A DNA stretch of 64,000 bases from Anaerolineae bacterium. Lineage in GTDB: Bacteria > Chloroflexota > Anaerolineae > Aggregatilineales > Phototrophicaceae. Of this stretch, positions 52,424 through 61,846 are shown piece after piece. Under the pieces are notes generated by a model, which was not told the DNA's origin, searched no databases, and saw only the letters and a list, made by a program, of their open reading frames with translations. The position numbers and the translations under genes were made by a program. Position 1 is the first letter of the stretch. Every line of letters begins with the position of its first letter. The DNA lies in NCBI GenBank assembly GCA_017303635.1, contig JAFLCG010000014.1, positions 1-64,000 of the forward strand. Reading direction: 5' to 3'.

Positions 52424-54346
52424 ATGGCTTCTATATTCGGCAATGATCCGCAGATTATCCTGTCTTACCTGCTGCCTGCCCTGGAGCAGGCGCTTGGTTC
52501 CGATCAGCAAAAAAACGTATTCTTAGCGCGATTGCGGGCTTACTTCCCGGCGATATATGCTCTCTTGAATACGCTCTATGGGGACCGGGATGATTTCATT
52601 CCACAGTTGCAGACTATTCTCAATACGCTGGTACAGGTTCATCTGGAACGCTCGGCAGAACTCCGTGCGCTGGATGCTGCTCGTGAACATGATCCCAACT
52701 GGTTCCAATCACATCGCATGATGGGTGCAGTCTGTTACGTAGATTTGTTTGCGGATAATCTCGCTGGACTGCGGCGCAAAATCCCGTATTTCAAAGAATT
52801 AGGACTGACCTACCTTCACTTGATGCCATTGTATAAGGCGCCTGAGGAAAACAGCGACGGTGGTTATGCGGTCAGCGATTTCCGCAGCGTCAATCCGGCG
52901 CTGGGCACGATGGACGAACTGGCGGAGTTCATGACCGAGCTGCGGGCGAACGGCATCAGCCCGGTGATGGATTTTGTGTTCAACCACACATCGGATGAAC
53001 ATGAATGGGCTAAGCGCGCCCTAGCAGGTGACCCTGTCTACCAGAATTATTACTTCATGTTTCCTGATCGGACGCTGCCGGATCAATACGAGCGCACACT
53101 GCGGGAGATTTTCCCGGAGGCTGCACCCGGTAGCTTCACTTTCCGGCAGGATGTGGGTAAGTGGGTGTGGACGACTTTCAATCACTTTCAATGGGATCTG
53201 AATTACCGTAATCCGGCGGTTTTCAACGCCATGATGGGTGAGTTCCTATTCCTGGCTAATCAGGGAGCAGAAATTCTGCGTCTTGATGCTGTGGCCTTTA
53301 TCTGGAAGCAGATGGGGACAGCCTGCGAAAACCTTCCCCAAGCCCATATGATCATCCGGGCCTTTAACGCATTAACCCGGGTTGTTGCGCCATCGCTGTT
53401 GTTTAAGTCGGAAGCCATTGTTCACCCAGAGATGGTCGCCAGCTACATTGACCGGCAGGAATGCCCCATTTCCTATAACCCGACCATGATGGCGTTGACC
53501 TGGGAAGCTTTGGCAACCCGCGATGTGCGCTTACTGCGGCATTCCATGAGCCGTCGGTTTGATATTCCTGAAGATTGTGCCTGGGTCAATTACGTGCGAG
53601 TGCATGATGACATTGGTTGGACATTTGCCGATGAAGATGCGGCCGAGTTGAATATCAACGGTTATGACCACCGTCAATTTCTCAATCGCTTCTATATTGG
53701 GAAGTTTGAGGGGAGTTTTGCAGCCGGCGTTCCCTTCAGTTATAACCCGGTGACGCAGGATATGCGGATTTCCGGCACGTGTGCATCATTAGCCGGGTTG
53801 GAGCAGGCTGACCAAGTCAACAGCCCGGAACTACGTGAACTGGCGCTGCGTCGAATTTTGATGATTTACAGTGTAGCCTTGAGCGCGGGGGGAATTCCAC
53901 TTCTGTACCTGGGTGATGAAATCGCCATGCTCAATGACTATAGCTATGAGCAAGACCCTCATAAAGCGGCAGACAGCCGATGGGTACACCGTCCGCATAT
54001 GGATTGGGAACGAGCCACGACTCGTGGGAATGAAACCACGGATGCGGGCCGAATTTTCACGGGTTTACAACAGTTAATTGCTCTTCGGCAGCGTACCCCG
54101 GCATTTGGGGGGCATGAGTCTTTGTTCTTTGATACGGGTAGCAAGTATGTCCTCGGTTTTATTCGCAGCAAGCAGGTTGCTGTGCTGGCAAATTTCAGCG
54201 AGCATAGCGTAACGATTAACCCGGCAGTACTGGCCGCATACGGGGTGCGCGGCGCTCAGGTCGATCTGGTCACTGATTCAGGGGTTGATGTTTCGGGCGG
54301 CGTTCCTTTGGAACCATATCGGTTTGTTTGGCTCAAAGCAGAGTGA
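52424..54346 (+). CDS. Amylosucrase-like GH13 enzyme
   Basis: 640 residues. A helical N-terminal domain (1-90) is followed by a GH13 barrel: GAVCYVDLFADNLAGLRRKIPYF, LHLMPLYKAPEENSDGGYAVSDFRSVNP, VMDFVFNHTSDEH, ILRLDAVAFIWKQ with the nucleophile Asp, FKSEAIV with the acid/base Glu, and VRVHDDIGW with the third Asp. This N-terminal domain plus motifs fit GH13 amylosucrase/sucrose hydrolase (subfamily 4). It would cleave sucrose, building alpha-1,4-glucan or freeing glucose and fructose. Single gene, divergent from the carotenoid operon. Confidence 0.85.
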   Translation: MASIFGNDPQIILSYLLPALEQALGSDQQKNVFLARLRAYFPAIYALLNTLYGDRDDFIPQLQTILNTLVQVHLERSAELRALDAAREHDPNWFQSHRMMGAVCYVDLFADNLAGLRRKIPYFKELGLTYLHLMPLYKAPEENSDGGYAVSDFRSVNPALGTMDELAEFMTELRANGISPVMDFVFNHTSDEHEWAKRALAGDPVYQNYYFMFPDRTLPDQYERTLREIFPEAAPGSFTFRQDVGKWVWTTFNHFQWDLNYRNPAVFNAMMGEFLFLANQGAEILRLDAVAFIWKQMGTACENLPQAHMIIRAFNALTRVVAPSLLFKSEAIVHPEMVASYIDRQECPISYNPTMMALTWEALATRDVRLLRHSMSRRFDIPEDCAWVNYVRVHDDIGWTFADEDAAELNINGYDHRQFLNRFYIGKFEGSFAAGVPFSYNPVTQDMRISGTCASLAGLEQADQVNSPELRELALRRILMIYSVALSAGGIPLLYLGDEIAMLNDYSYEQDPHKAADSRWVHRPHMDWERATTRGNETTDAGRIFTGLQQLIALRQRTPAFGGHESLFFDTGSKYVLGFIRSKQVAVLANFSEHSVTINPAVLAAYGVRGAQVDLVTDSGVDVSGGVPLEPYRFVWLKAE

Positions 54347-54864
54347 CAGGCTCTTACCCCTCCCACAGGGACTTCCTTCGGTCGCGTCCCTCTCCCTAAC
54401 GCCGTTTGCCGAACACGGCGCGACTGGGAGATGGGAGGCTGATTGGCGAAATTCCCGCTACTTGTGTCGGTGGGAAGACGGGAACCCAGCGCCAATTGGC
54501 GACATGAGCGCCAAAGTTGACGGCGGGTACACGGGAGACTGGCGCTGATTGTCGGCGTTGTCGGCGGGAAGACGGGAGAATGCCACCGCCCGCCAAGCTT
54601 GACGGTTGGCTAGTGGGAATAGGGGAGCTTGCCGCTAGTCTAAAGTTCACAGGGGATAGTTCCCGGTCACCGTTAAGGTGTGCAGGTAGCAATGTGCTGC
54701 GTACAAAGCAGTTGGTTTGAGGATAGATACGGTAGAACATGAAGCCAGTGTAGCATACACTGAGACAGAGAATCGGAACATTTGGTTCGATTTCTTCTTA
54801 TGTTTGATAGGCGGCGCAGGCGCAAGACCGTGTCAGGTCACGACAGGTGTTGCGCCCTTTTATT
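54347..54864. repeat. Gene-free, repeat-rich stretch
   Basis: About 520 bases between amylosucrase and lysK without a credible gene. GTCGG(T/C)GGGAAGACGGGA occurs twice (54466-54483, 54560-54577) and GCCAATTGGC is a 10-base palindrome (54491-54500). The minus-strand frame 54396-54740 is Pro/Ser/Arg-rich and looks non-coding. A degenerate GGAAC-type palindrome lies at 54771-54792. Confidence 0.5.
54771..54792. repeat. Degenerate member of the GGAAC palindrome family
   Basis: AATCGGAACATTTGGTTCGATT matches the family seen at 10624, 25785 and 37539 except for one deleted base in the second arm; TTTCTTCTT follows on the plus strand. Confidence 0.45.
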
Positions 54865-54866
54865 TT
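54819..54866 (+). terminator. Plus-oriented terminator facing lysK
   Basis: GGCGCAA (54819-54825) pairs with TTGCGCC (54850-54856), extended inward by ACC/GGT and TGTC/GACA, and is followed by CTTTTATTTT on the plus strand, none on the minus. It ends against the lysK stop and could end amylosucrase mRNA or an unseen small RNA transcribed from 54.6-54.8 kb. Confidence 0.55.
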
Positions 54867-55911
54867 AGGCAGTAGGTAAGTTTTCGATGACGTGCTGGAG
54901 GGTTTGGACAGCGCGTTCGTACTCGTCCAACGGGAGGTGCTCGTTGGGGGTGTGATCAAGGTTACTATCCCCCGGTCCATAGGCAACAATCGGGCAATTC
55001 CACTTGGCTCCTACCACATTCATATCGCTGGTGCCGGTTTTGAGGACGAAGCCGGGTTGCCCGCCCCGTGAGCGAATGGCTCCCATGAGCAGGCGTACCA
55101 GGGCGTTATTGCGGCCCCCTTCGTAGGCGTGCTCTAAGCCATATGAACGCAGTTCACCCCCTGGCGTGACGAATCCGGAGATGGTTTGAAATACGTCCTG
55201 TGGAGTCAAGCGGGTGGGCAGGCGGAAGGCGACGGTCATATTACACTGTTCGAGAAAGTAATCTGAGGTGGTGTTGATCGACCGAAGAGAGGGCATGACC
55301 TGATCGAAGAATCGTTCTAATCCCTCATTTTCCGTATCAGCCCAATCACTGACTCGCTGCCAGAAAGTCGCCCCCATTGCTCCGGCAGAAGGTTCCGGAC
55401 GGGCGGTATGCGAAACTGTGCGGCGAAGGTTGTATTCCACCAACAAGCGCCCTTTGTAGCCTAGTGTGATGCGGTCGGCGCTGCTGGGTTCGCCGATGAT
55501 GCAGAAATCCGGGTTGAAGCGTTCTCGGATGTGGTGAGCGCCTTTGCTGGAGGCGACTTCTTCTTCCACCGCGCCGACCACGATGACGCGCCAGCCCGCC
55601 GGAAGGCTGGCCCTGGAGGCCGCATCAGCAAAAGCGGCTAAGGAGCCTTTGGCATCGACGCTGCCACGCCCGTAGAGCTTGCCATCTTCGACGCGCACTG
55701 TGATTTCGCCCGGTACGGTGTCGATATGACCCAACAGGATGAGGGTGTGTGCCGCGTCTTCATCGCCCCGGATGCCGAAGGCGTTACCGGCTTCATCGAT
55801 GCGGGCGTTGAAACCATGAGCATTCATCCATTCGGTGAGGAAGCGCACGGCGGGTAACTCCATCTGTGATGGGCTATAGCGTTTGACCAATTCAATCAAG
55901 ACTTCGGACAT
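54865..55911 (-). CDS. lysK: LysW-lysine/ornithine hydrolase
   Basis: 348 residues, M20 peptidase fold. Metal and catalytic marks are LLGHIDTVPGE (His-x-Asp), YGRGSVDAKGSLAAF (Asp), VGAVEEEVASSKGA (Glu-Glu) and the final His in HTPNEHLPLDEYERAV. It releases lysine from its carrier LysW in the last step. The start overlaps the lysU stop by one base (TAATG). Last gene of the nine-gene operon; the same enzyme may free ornithine in arginine synthesis. Confidence 0.9.
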   Translation of the reverse strand: MSEVLIELVKRYSPSQMELPAVRFLTEWMNAHGFNARIDEAGNAFGIRGDEDAAHTLILLGHIDTVPGEITVRVEDGKLYGRGSVDAKGSLAAFADAASRASLPAGWRVIVVGAVEEEVASSKGAHHIRERFNPDFCIIGEPSSADRITLGYKGRLLVEYNLRRTVSHTARPEPSAGAMGATFWQRVSDWADTENEGLERFFDQVMPSLRSINTTSDYFLEQCNMTVAFRLPTRLTPQDVFQTISGFVTPGGELRSYGLEHAYEGGRNNALVRLLMGAIRSRGGQPGFVLKTGTSDMNVVGAKWNCPIVAYGPGDSNLDHTPNEHLPLDEYERAVQTLQHVIENLPTA

Positions 55912-56435
55912 TATTCCTTGCCCCCTGCCGGAACATAACCATCCACATAACCCAGAAAGCGCATTTGCAGCATCGGTACCAGACCGCCGGCATCAATGAT
56001 GGCCTGCACTGATGGCGATAGGGGTGTGAAGTTGAAGGTTTGACCGGCTGCGATTATGCGATTGTTGGTCACATCGATTTCTAGCGTGTCGCCGGTCTGA
56101 AGCAGCGTGTTCAAACCAGGACAGACAATCGGCAGGATGCCCTGATTGATGCAGTTACGGAAGTACAAACCACTGAAAGAGGCGGCAATCAGGATATTGA
56201 TCCCAGCATATTTGAGGCAGGTGACGGCTTGCTCCCGGCTGCTACCCATCCCCCAATTGCTCCCAGCGACAATGACATCACCCGGTTGGACGCGGCTGAC
56301 AAAGGTTGGATCGAGGTCTTCCAGCGCATGAGCGGCAATATCCTCGGGCGTCTTGAGTGTGTAGGTGTATTTCCCGGGGAAGATGACATCGGTATTGACG
56401 TGGTCACCGTAGACATGGACGCGATGTGTGGTCAT
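55911..56435 (-). CDS. lysU: Homoaconitase small subunit
   Basis: 174 residues. LeuD-type swivelling domain with YGDHVNTDVIFPGKY near the N-terminus, the DVIFPGKYTY segment replacing the YLRL-type substrate loop of isopropylmalate isomerases, and VIVAGSNWGMGSSREQAV. With LysT it forms homoaconitase, which isomerises homocitrate to homoisocitrate. Start overlaps the LysT stop by one base. A broader role in leucine synthesis cannot be excluded. Confidence 0.88.
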   Translation of the reverse strand: MTTHRVHVYGDHVNTDVIFPGKYTYTLKTPEDIAAHALEDLDPTFVSRVQPGDVIVAGSNWGMGSSREQAVTCLKYAGINILIAASFSGLYFRNCINQGILPIVCPGLNTLLQTGDTLEIDVTNNRIIAAGQTFNFTPLSPSVQAIIDAGGLVPMLQMRFLGYVDGYVPAGGKE

Positions 56436-57691
56436 TAGAGGAACTCCGCCGGATCGGTAATGGCACCCTTGATGGCACTAGCCGCAACTACGTAGGGGCT
56501 AGCGAGGTAGATGGGTGCGTCCGCTGTACCCATTCGCCCTTTGAAGTTGCGGTTGGCGCTGCTGATGGTGGCCTCGTTAGGAGCAGGGATGCCCATGTGA
56601 TTACCCATACATGGTCCGCAACCGGGTGTGCTGATGCTTGCACCTGCTTCGATGAGAGTGGCAATCGCGCCGGATTGGGTTGCAGCCAGCAAGACCTGTG
56701 AACTGGCCGGAATGACGATCAGGCGGCAGCGGACACGCTGCCCGCGCAAGACCTGGGCGGCAGCTTCGATGTCTTCCAGCCGACCATTGGTGCAGGTGCC
56801 GATGAAGGCCTGCTGTACTGGCTGTCCGACTGCCTCCGAGAGATTGACGACATGATCCGGTTGGTGGGGCAGGGCGATCTGCGCTTCCAGACTAGCCACA
56901 TCCAGTTCATATCGGTCGGCGTAGACGGCATCCGCATCCGGATAGATGGGGGTGTAATCTCGCGTCCGTTTGGCTTCCAGATAATCGAACACAGCTTGAT
57001 CGGGTGGCAGGTAGGCATTCATCGCGCCGAATTCCGCCATCATATTGGGTAGGACGGCGCGTTCATCCAGTGAGAGTGTGGGCAGCGTGTTTCCGCTGAA
57101 CTCGATCGAACGATACTGTCCCCCGCCGACGGTGCGGTCACCAATGATTTTGAGGGCGATGTCCTTCGCGGTGACACCGGGGCGTAGGTGACCATTTAGC
57201 TCGATCTGCATGGATTCTGGCACGCGAATCCAGAGCGCGCCGGTCGCCCACAATGCTGCCATCTCGGTACGGCCGACCCCCATGCCAAAAGCACCCAGCC
57301 AGCCGAAATGAGGGGTGTGGCTATCGGAGCCGAAGATCGTTTCCCCCGGCAAGATGAGTGCTTCTTCACTGATGACCTGGTGGCAGATGCCGCGCCCTAC
57401 CTCGAAGAAGTGAGCAATCCCCTGCAAGCGTACCCACTCGCGGATTTCAGCGTGGTTCTGGGCGTGCTGGGTGGTGGGTGCAGGTACAGCATGGTCGAGC
57501 GTGATGGCGACGCGCTCCGGGCGACTCATTCGGGTGGCACCAATGGCCTCGAAGATGCGACGGATGGCAGCCGTGTTATCGTGGCTGAAGATCAAGTCCG
57601 GACGCATATCCAGAATAGCCCCGGCTCGAGCTGACTCGACTCCGGCAGCCCGCGCGAGCGCCTTTTCTACAAAGGTATAGCCCGTATTCAT
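56435..57691 (-). CDS. lysT: Homoaconitase large subunit
   Basis: 418 residues of the aconitase/LeuC class. The 4Fe-4S cysteines are in IGTCTNGRLEDIEAA and GCGPCMGNHMG, with SDSHTPHFGWLGAFGMGVG and DHAVPAPT as other family marks. It carries the cluster that binds homocitrate. Overlaps the homocitrate synthase stop by 4 bases. Confidence 0.9.
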   Translation of the reverse strand: MNTGYTFVEKALARAAGVESARAGAILDMRPDLIFSHDNTAAIRRIFEAIGATRMSRPERVAITLDHAVPAPTTQHAQNHAEIREWVRLQGIAHFFEVGRGICHQVISEEALILPGETIFGSDSHTPHFGWLGAFGMGVGRTEMAALWATGALWIRVPESMQIELNGHLRPGVTAKDIALKIIGDRTVGGGQYRSIEFSGNTLPTLSLDERAVLPNMMAEFGAMNAYLPPDQAVFDYLEAKRTRDYTPIYPDADAVYADRYELDVASLEAQIALPHQPDHVVNLSEAVGQPVQQAFIGTCTNGRLEDIEAAAQVLRGQRVRCRLIVIPASSQVLLAATQSGAIATLIEAGASISTPGCGPCMGNHMGIPAPNEATISSANRNFKGRMGTADAPIYLASPYVVAASAIKGAITDPAEFL

Positions 57692-58842
57692 ACAGGCTGC
57701 TCCTGGACTGCTCCGGCGGCTTCTCTCAGCAAATCGTCAATGGCTGCAAGTGAGAGTGGCGCATCATCCGCCCGCTTCTTGATGGTGCGCGTGACCTCCC
57801 GAATGGTGTCATCTGGCAGGGACAGCCCCAGAGTCTCAGCTCGGTCACGGATGGCATTCCAACCGGTCAGTCTGTGCCCGATGGCAATCTCTCGGTTGAG
57901 GCCAAAGTCTTCCGGACGCAAAATCTCATACGTGCCAGGGTCAGCCAGGACAGCTTTGGCATGGATGCCCGCCTTGTGGATGAAGGCGCTGGCACCGGTG
58001 ATGTAGTTACTGAAGGGAATGCCGATCTCACAGGTGTCCGCAATTAGTTGGTCAAGGGCCGGGAGCAGGCGCAGGTTGTACTTGCTGACGTAGGTGCGGT
58101 CAAGCGTATAGAGGCGGGCGATCAAGCCGCCCAGCGGAGTGATGCCGTTACGCTCACCGATGCCGAGGATGGTGGTGTCAATGTGTGTGGCACCGGCTTC
58201 AAGGGCGGCGCAGGCATTGGCTATGGCGCAACCGCTGTCATTGTGACCATGAAATTCGATATCAAGGTGGGTCAAGCGCACCAGTTGATGCACCATGGCT
58301 GCGACTTGCGTAGGCGTCGCAACGCCGACGGTATCGGCGACACCGAGACGGTTGACCAGCCCCAGATCGGCTATGGCCAGGTAGACCCGCAGCAGGTCAG
58401 CTTCCCGACTGCGGAAGGTATCCTCGGTGCTGAAGCGCAGGATGATGTCCGGGCGCTGGCCCCGGATGTAGCCCATCACTTCCGCCGCGAGGTCGATGAT
58501 CTGGCGGATGCTCTTGCCGTGGCTGTGCTGGATGAGCTGCGGCGAGGTGCCGATGACTACATCTAACCCTTGGACGCCGGTATCCAACGCGCGGCGGGCA
58601 TCTTCGAGATTGCAGCGGATATGCGTCAAGATGCGCGCTCGCAGACCTGCGTTGACGACCGCGCGGATGTCAGCTTCGCTTTGTGGAGAGGCACTCGGAG
58701 AGGTCATCTCCAACATTTCCACACCGAACTGGTCGAGCATTCCGGCGATTTCCAGCTTTTGCCCGGTGGTGAAGGTGGCGGTGCTGAATTGCTCACCTTC
58801 ACGTAAAGTGCTTTCGATAATGCTGTAATGATTAAAGGGCAT
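57688..58842 (-). CDS. lysS: Homocitrate synthase
   Basis: 384 residues, DRE-TIM barrel: IESTLREGEQF at the N-terminus (catalytic Arg, metal Asp/Glu), EFHGHNDSGCAIANACAAL with the His-x-His metal ligands and GIGERNGITPLG. It condenses acetyl-CoA and 2-oxoglutarate to homocitrate, the entry to the alpha-aminoadipate pathway. The His-Gly-His and GERNG motifs favour homocitrate synthase over isopropylmalate synthase. No regulatory C-terminal domain. It starts 11 bases inside lysJ. Confidence 0.92.
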   Translation of the reverse strand: MPFNHYSIIESTLREGEQFSTATFTTGQKLEIAGMLDQFGVEMLEMTSPSASPQSEADIRAVVNAGLRARILTHIRCNLEDARRALDTGVQGLDVVIGTSPQLIQHSHGKSIRQIIDLAAEVMGYIRGQRPDIILRFSTEDTFRSREADLLRVYLAIADLGLVNRLGVADTVGVATPTQVAAMVHQLVRLTHLDIEFHGHNDSGCAIANACAALEAGATHIDTTILGIGERNGITPLGGLIARLYTLDRTYVSKYNLRLLPALDQLIADTCEIGIPFSNYITGASAFIHKAGIHAKAVLADPGTYEILRPEDFGLNREIAIGHRLTGWNAIRDRAETLGLSLPDDTIREVTRTIKKRADDAPLSLAAIDDLLREAAGAVQEQPV

Positions 58843-60007
58843 GGTTCAGAATCTCCACGATGCGGTGGGCGGCTTCCCACAAATCATCTTCTGTGATCAC
58901 TAGCGGAGGTAGTAACCGCAGCACGGATGGCCCTGCAGGCAAGGCTACAACTCCACGCTCCTGCAAGGCTTTCAATATCGGCGCGACCTTTCCACGCAGT
59001 TCCAGCCCGAACATGAAGCCGCGCCCTCGTACTTCACGTACCTGTGATTCCGGAGCATTGGACGCTAGCCATTCACGTACTTCGCCACCTAACTTATGCG
59101 CCCGTTCGACAAGGCCACTGTTTTGGTAGACTTCGAGGGCTGCCAACCCCGCCGCGCAGGCGAGCGGATTGCCGCCGAAGGTACTGCCGTGCGATGCCGG
59201 TGGTAGCTCACCCAGCGATTCGTGTATCAGGACTGCACCCATCGGCAGACCACCGGCCATACTCTTCGCCATTGTCAGCAAATCTGGTTGAATGCCATCC
59301 TGTTGATGAGCGAACAGACTTCCGGTGCGACCAAAGCCGGTTTGGACTTCGTCAATAATGAGTAGGGTACCGTTGGCGCGGCAGGCGGCCTGTACCTGTT
59401 GCAGATAACCATCATGGGCGGGATGGACTCCGCCTTCACCTTGCACGACTTCAAGGATGACGGCGGCTGTATCCGCACTCAGCGCTGCTGTGAGCTTCTC
59501 GATGTTGTTGTAGGGGACGTGGGTCACGTTGGGGATGAGCGGGTTGAACGGCTCCCGGTACGACTTGTCCCAGGTCACACTTAACGCGCCCATCGTCCGT
59601 CCGTGAAAGCCGCGCATGGCGGCGATGTAACCCGTGCGCCCGGTCTTGAGGCGAGCTATCTTGAGGGCTGCTTCATTGGCTTCAGTGCCGCTGTTGCAGA
59701 GGAAGGCGCGGTTCATGCCTGCGGCACGGCAGAGTTCGGCCTGGTAGCGGGCGCGAACCGGATTGTGAAAGAGTTCCGGACAGGTGATGAGTTCGGCGGA
59801 CTGCTGACGGATGGCTTCGACAATGGCGGGGTGGCAATGTCCGAGGCTGGCAGAACCTTGCCCGCCGACCAAGTCAATATAAGCGCGACCTGTATCGTCG
59901 TAGAGCGTAGCTCCTTCGCCTCGCACGATATTCAGGTCGCGCTTGAGGTAGGTGCCACTACTGTGCTGGTCTTCCAGAGCGTTCAGGTCAAGGGCTTCAG
60001 CCAACAT
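58832..60007 (-). CDS. lysJ: LysW-lysine/ornithine aminotransferase
   Basis: 391 residues, class III PLP aminotransferase. IIDEVQTGFGRTG and LTMAKSMAGGLPMG (PLP lysine) are family marks; GSTFGGNPLACAAGLAALEV also fits. It aminates the semialdehyde carried on LysW to LysW-lysine (or the ornithine equivalent). It overlaps lysZ by 11 bases. Confidence 0.92.
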   Translation of the reverse strand: MLAEALDLNALEDQHSSGTYLKRDLNIVRGEGATLYDDTGRAYIDLVGGQGSASLGHCHPAIVEAIRQQSAELITCPELFHNPVRARYQAELCRAAGMNRAFLCNSGTEANEAALKIARLKTGRTGYIAAMRGFHGRTMGALSVTWDKSYREPFNPLIPNVTHVPYNNIEKLTAALSADTAAVILEVVQGEGGVHPAHDGYLQQVQAACRANGTLLIIDEVQTGFGRTGSLFAHQQDGIQPDLLTMAKSMAGGLPMGAVLIHESLGELPPASHGSTFGGNPLACAAGLAALEVYQNSGLVERAHKLGGEVREWLASNAPESQVREVRGRGFMFGLELRGKVAPILKALQERGVVALPAGPSVLRLLPPLVITEDDLWEAAHRIVEILNHAL

Positions 60008-60809
60008 GAATCACCTGCTGTCGAGTAATGTGGGTGCCAGCACCGGCCAGCGCCGCATCAATGGGTTGATCGAGCCGTGAATCGGCAAGGATGGTTCGTT
60101 CAAGCTGGGCATCGGCGGCAGCCATCACTTTTTTCTTCATGCGACCTCCGGCGAAACCTTCATAACGGGTGATTTCATCCAGCGGGAAGCTAGGGATGAG
60201 TGAGTTCGGGTCGCTGACATCGCGCAGTAGACCGGGAACGTTGCTCAGGATAATGAGCGTGTCTGCACCGAGGCTGCGAGCAAGCTGGGCGGCGACCAGA
60301 TCCCCATCGACATTCAGACGTTCAAAAGCGGCACCCATCGCCAAAGGAGCAATGACGGGTGTCAATCCAGCGGTGAGCAACGTGTGAATGACGCTGCTCT
60401 CGATACCGGTGATGGTGCCGGAAAAGTCGTCACGGATGATGACTTGTCGGCCTTCGCGGATAGCGCGGATGGCCTCCTTGCGGCGCGCATGGATGATGTT
60501 GGGGCCAGCCAAGCCGACGGCTCGTACACCGTAGCTGGCGAGTTGGGCGGTCATCTGCTGGTTGACGGAACCTGCCGCTGCGCTGAAGAGCTCAATCGTA
60601 CGTGCATCGGTGTAACGGCTGGTGTGACCGCCGGGTGTGGTGATGGTCTGGGGGGGATGCCCGACTGCCTCCGACAAGCGGTTGGCGGCATCGCTGGCTC
60701 CATGCACCAGCACCCACTGTTCGCCGGTTTGTATCCGCGCTGCCAGGTTCCGCAGCACGGTTTCGTGGTTGACCCCGGCTCCGCCGCCGAGTTTGAGGAC
60801 GTGAATCAC
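59997..60809 (-). CDS. lysZ: LysW-aminoadipate/glutamate kinase
   Basis: 270 residues of the amino acid kinase fold: VLKLGGGAGVNHETVLRNL, GAAFERLNVDGDLVAAQLA and MKKKVMAAADAQL. It phosphorylates the carboxylate of LysW-bound aminoadipate. ATGA overlap with lysY. Same family as acetylglutamate kinase, but the operon assigns it to the LysW route. Confidence 0.9.
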   Translation of the reverse strand: MIHVLKLGGGAGVNHETVLRNLAARIQTGEQWVLVHGASDAANRLSEAVGHPPQTITTPGGHTSRYTDARTIELFSAAAGSVNQQMTAQLASYGVRAVGLAGPNIIHARRKEAIRAIREGRQVIIRDDFSGTITGIESSVIHTLLTAGLTPVIAPLAMGAAFERLNVDGDLVAAQLARSLGADTLIILSNVPGLLRDVSDPNSLIPSFPLDEITRYEGFAGGRMKKKVMAAADAQLERTILADSRLDQPIDAALAGAGTHITRQQVIHVG

Positions 60810-61846
60810 GGGTAAAAGCCTCCAAAGGTCAGAGCGGTGGTTTCTTCAAAGCCACACATCAGGTTCATACATTGCACTGCTGATCCCGCTGCGCCTTTAC
60901 CGAGGTTATCGAGGGCGCTGAGTAACACGGTACGCCCGGTGGCGGGGTCGTATTCCCAGCCCACATCGGCATAGTTGGTACCTGCCAATAAGCGCGGCTC
61001 TGGGTGGCGGTGCAGGCCGGATTTCTCATGCACCGGGCGGACAAAGGGTTCGGTGTTCCATGCGGCGCGGTAGGCTGACCACAGGTCTTTATCGCTGAGG
61101 CCAATTGGCAGCGAGAGATGTATCGCAGCAGAGACGCCGCGCACGAGCTCGACGCTGGTCACGCTGAGGCGGATGTCATAAGCCCCAGCTGCGGCAAGTG
61201 ATTGCCGGACTTCGGCCTCGTGGCGATGCCCAGTCAACTGGAAGGGGCGGACGATACCGGAACGCGCCGGGTGATGGCTGGAGTCTGTAGGGGTGCTACC
61301 GGCTTCGCTGCTACCGACCTTGATGTCGGCAATGATGGGTTGGGTTGGTGGGAGCATCCCAGCCTTGACCAGCGCATAGACTGCCAGGGTGGTGGCAGTG
61401 GCATTGCAGCCGACTCCACTGGCGTAGTTGGCAGACCGGAGGGAGTTTCGTGTCAGTTCTGGCAAGCCGTAGACGAAGCGTTCCAGCCATTCGGGTGCCA
61501 GATGCTCGTGCCCATAGGTGCTGGCATATGCAGCGGGGTCGCGCAGGCGGAAATCCGCGCTGAGGTCAACGATTTTGGGAGCGAGCGCGGCGTAACGGTC
61601 AATGTACTTCTGAGCTTCGCCATGCGGTAGCGCGAGGAATAGCAGGTCGCAGCTTTGCAGGGCATCCCGACCGATGAATCGCAGTTGAGTTTGCCCACGT
61701 AGTTGCGGGTGCACCTGGAAGGCGAATTTGCCGATATAGCTTTCCGAGGTGGCTTGCACCACCTCGATTTCAGGATGGGTCAGTAGCAACCGAAGGAGTT
61801 CACCCCCGGTATAGCCACTGGCCCCGACGATACCCACCCGAATCAT
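60806..61846 (-). CDS. lysY: LysW-aminoadipyl-phosphate reductase
   Basis: 346 residues. GASGYTGGELLRLL binds NADPH, GVGCNATATTLAVYALV holds the catalytic Cys, and DKVGSSEAG / HRHEAEVRQSL follow the pattern of N-acetyl-glutamyl-phosphate reductases (ArgC class). It reduces the acyl phosphate on LysW to the semialdehyde. Overlaps lysX by 4 bases. Confidence 0.92.
   Translation of the reverse strand: MIRVGIVGASGYTGGELLRLLLTHPEIEVVQATSESYIGKFAFQVHPQLRGQTQLRFIGRDALQSCDLLFLALPHGEAQKYIDRYAALAPKIVDLSADFRLRDPAAYASTYGHEHLAPEWLERFVYGLPELTRNSLRSANYASGVGCNATATTLAVYALVKAGMLPPTQPIIADIKVGSSEAGSTPTDSSHHPARSGIVRPFQLTGHRHEAEVRQSLAAAGAYDIRLSVTSVELVRGVSAAIHLSLPIGLSDKDLWSAYRAAWNTEPFVRPVHEKSGLHRHPEPRLLAGTNYADVGWEYDPATGRTVLLSALDNLGKGAAGSAVQCMNLMCGFEETTALTFGGFYP

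Noticed and set aside
54396..54740. Minus-strand frame of 114 residues
   Set aside because: Pro/Ser/Arg-rich, made from repeats, no family match or start site.
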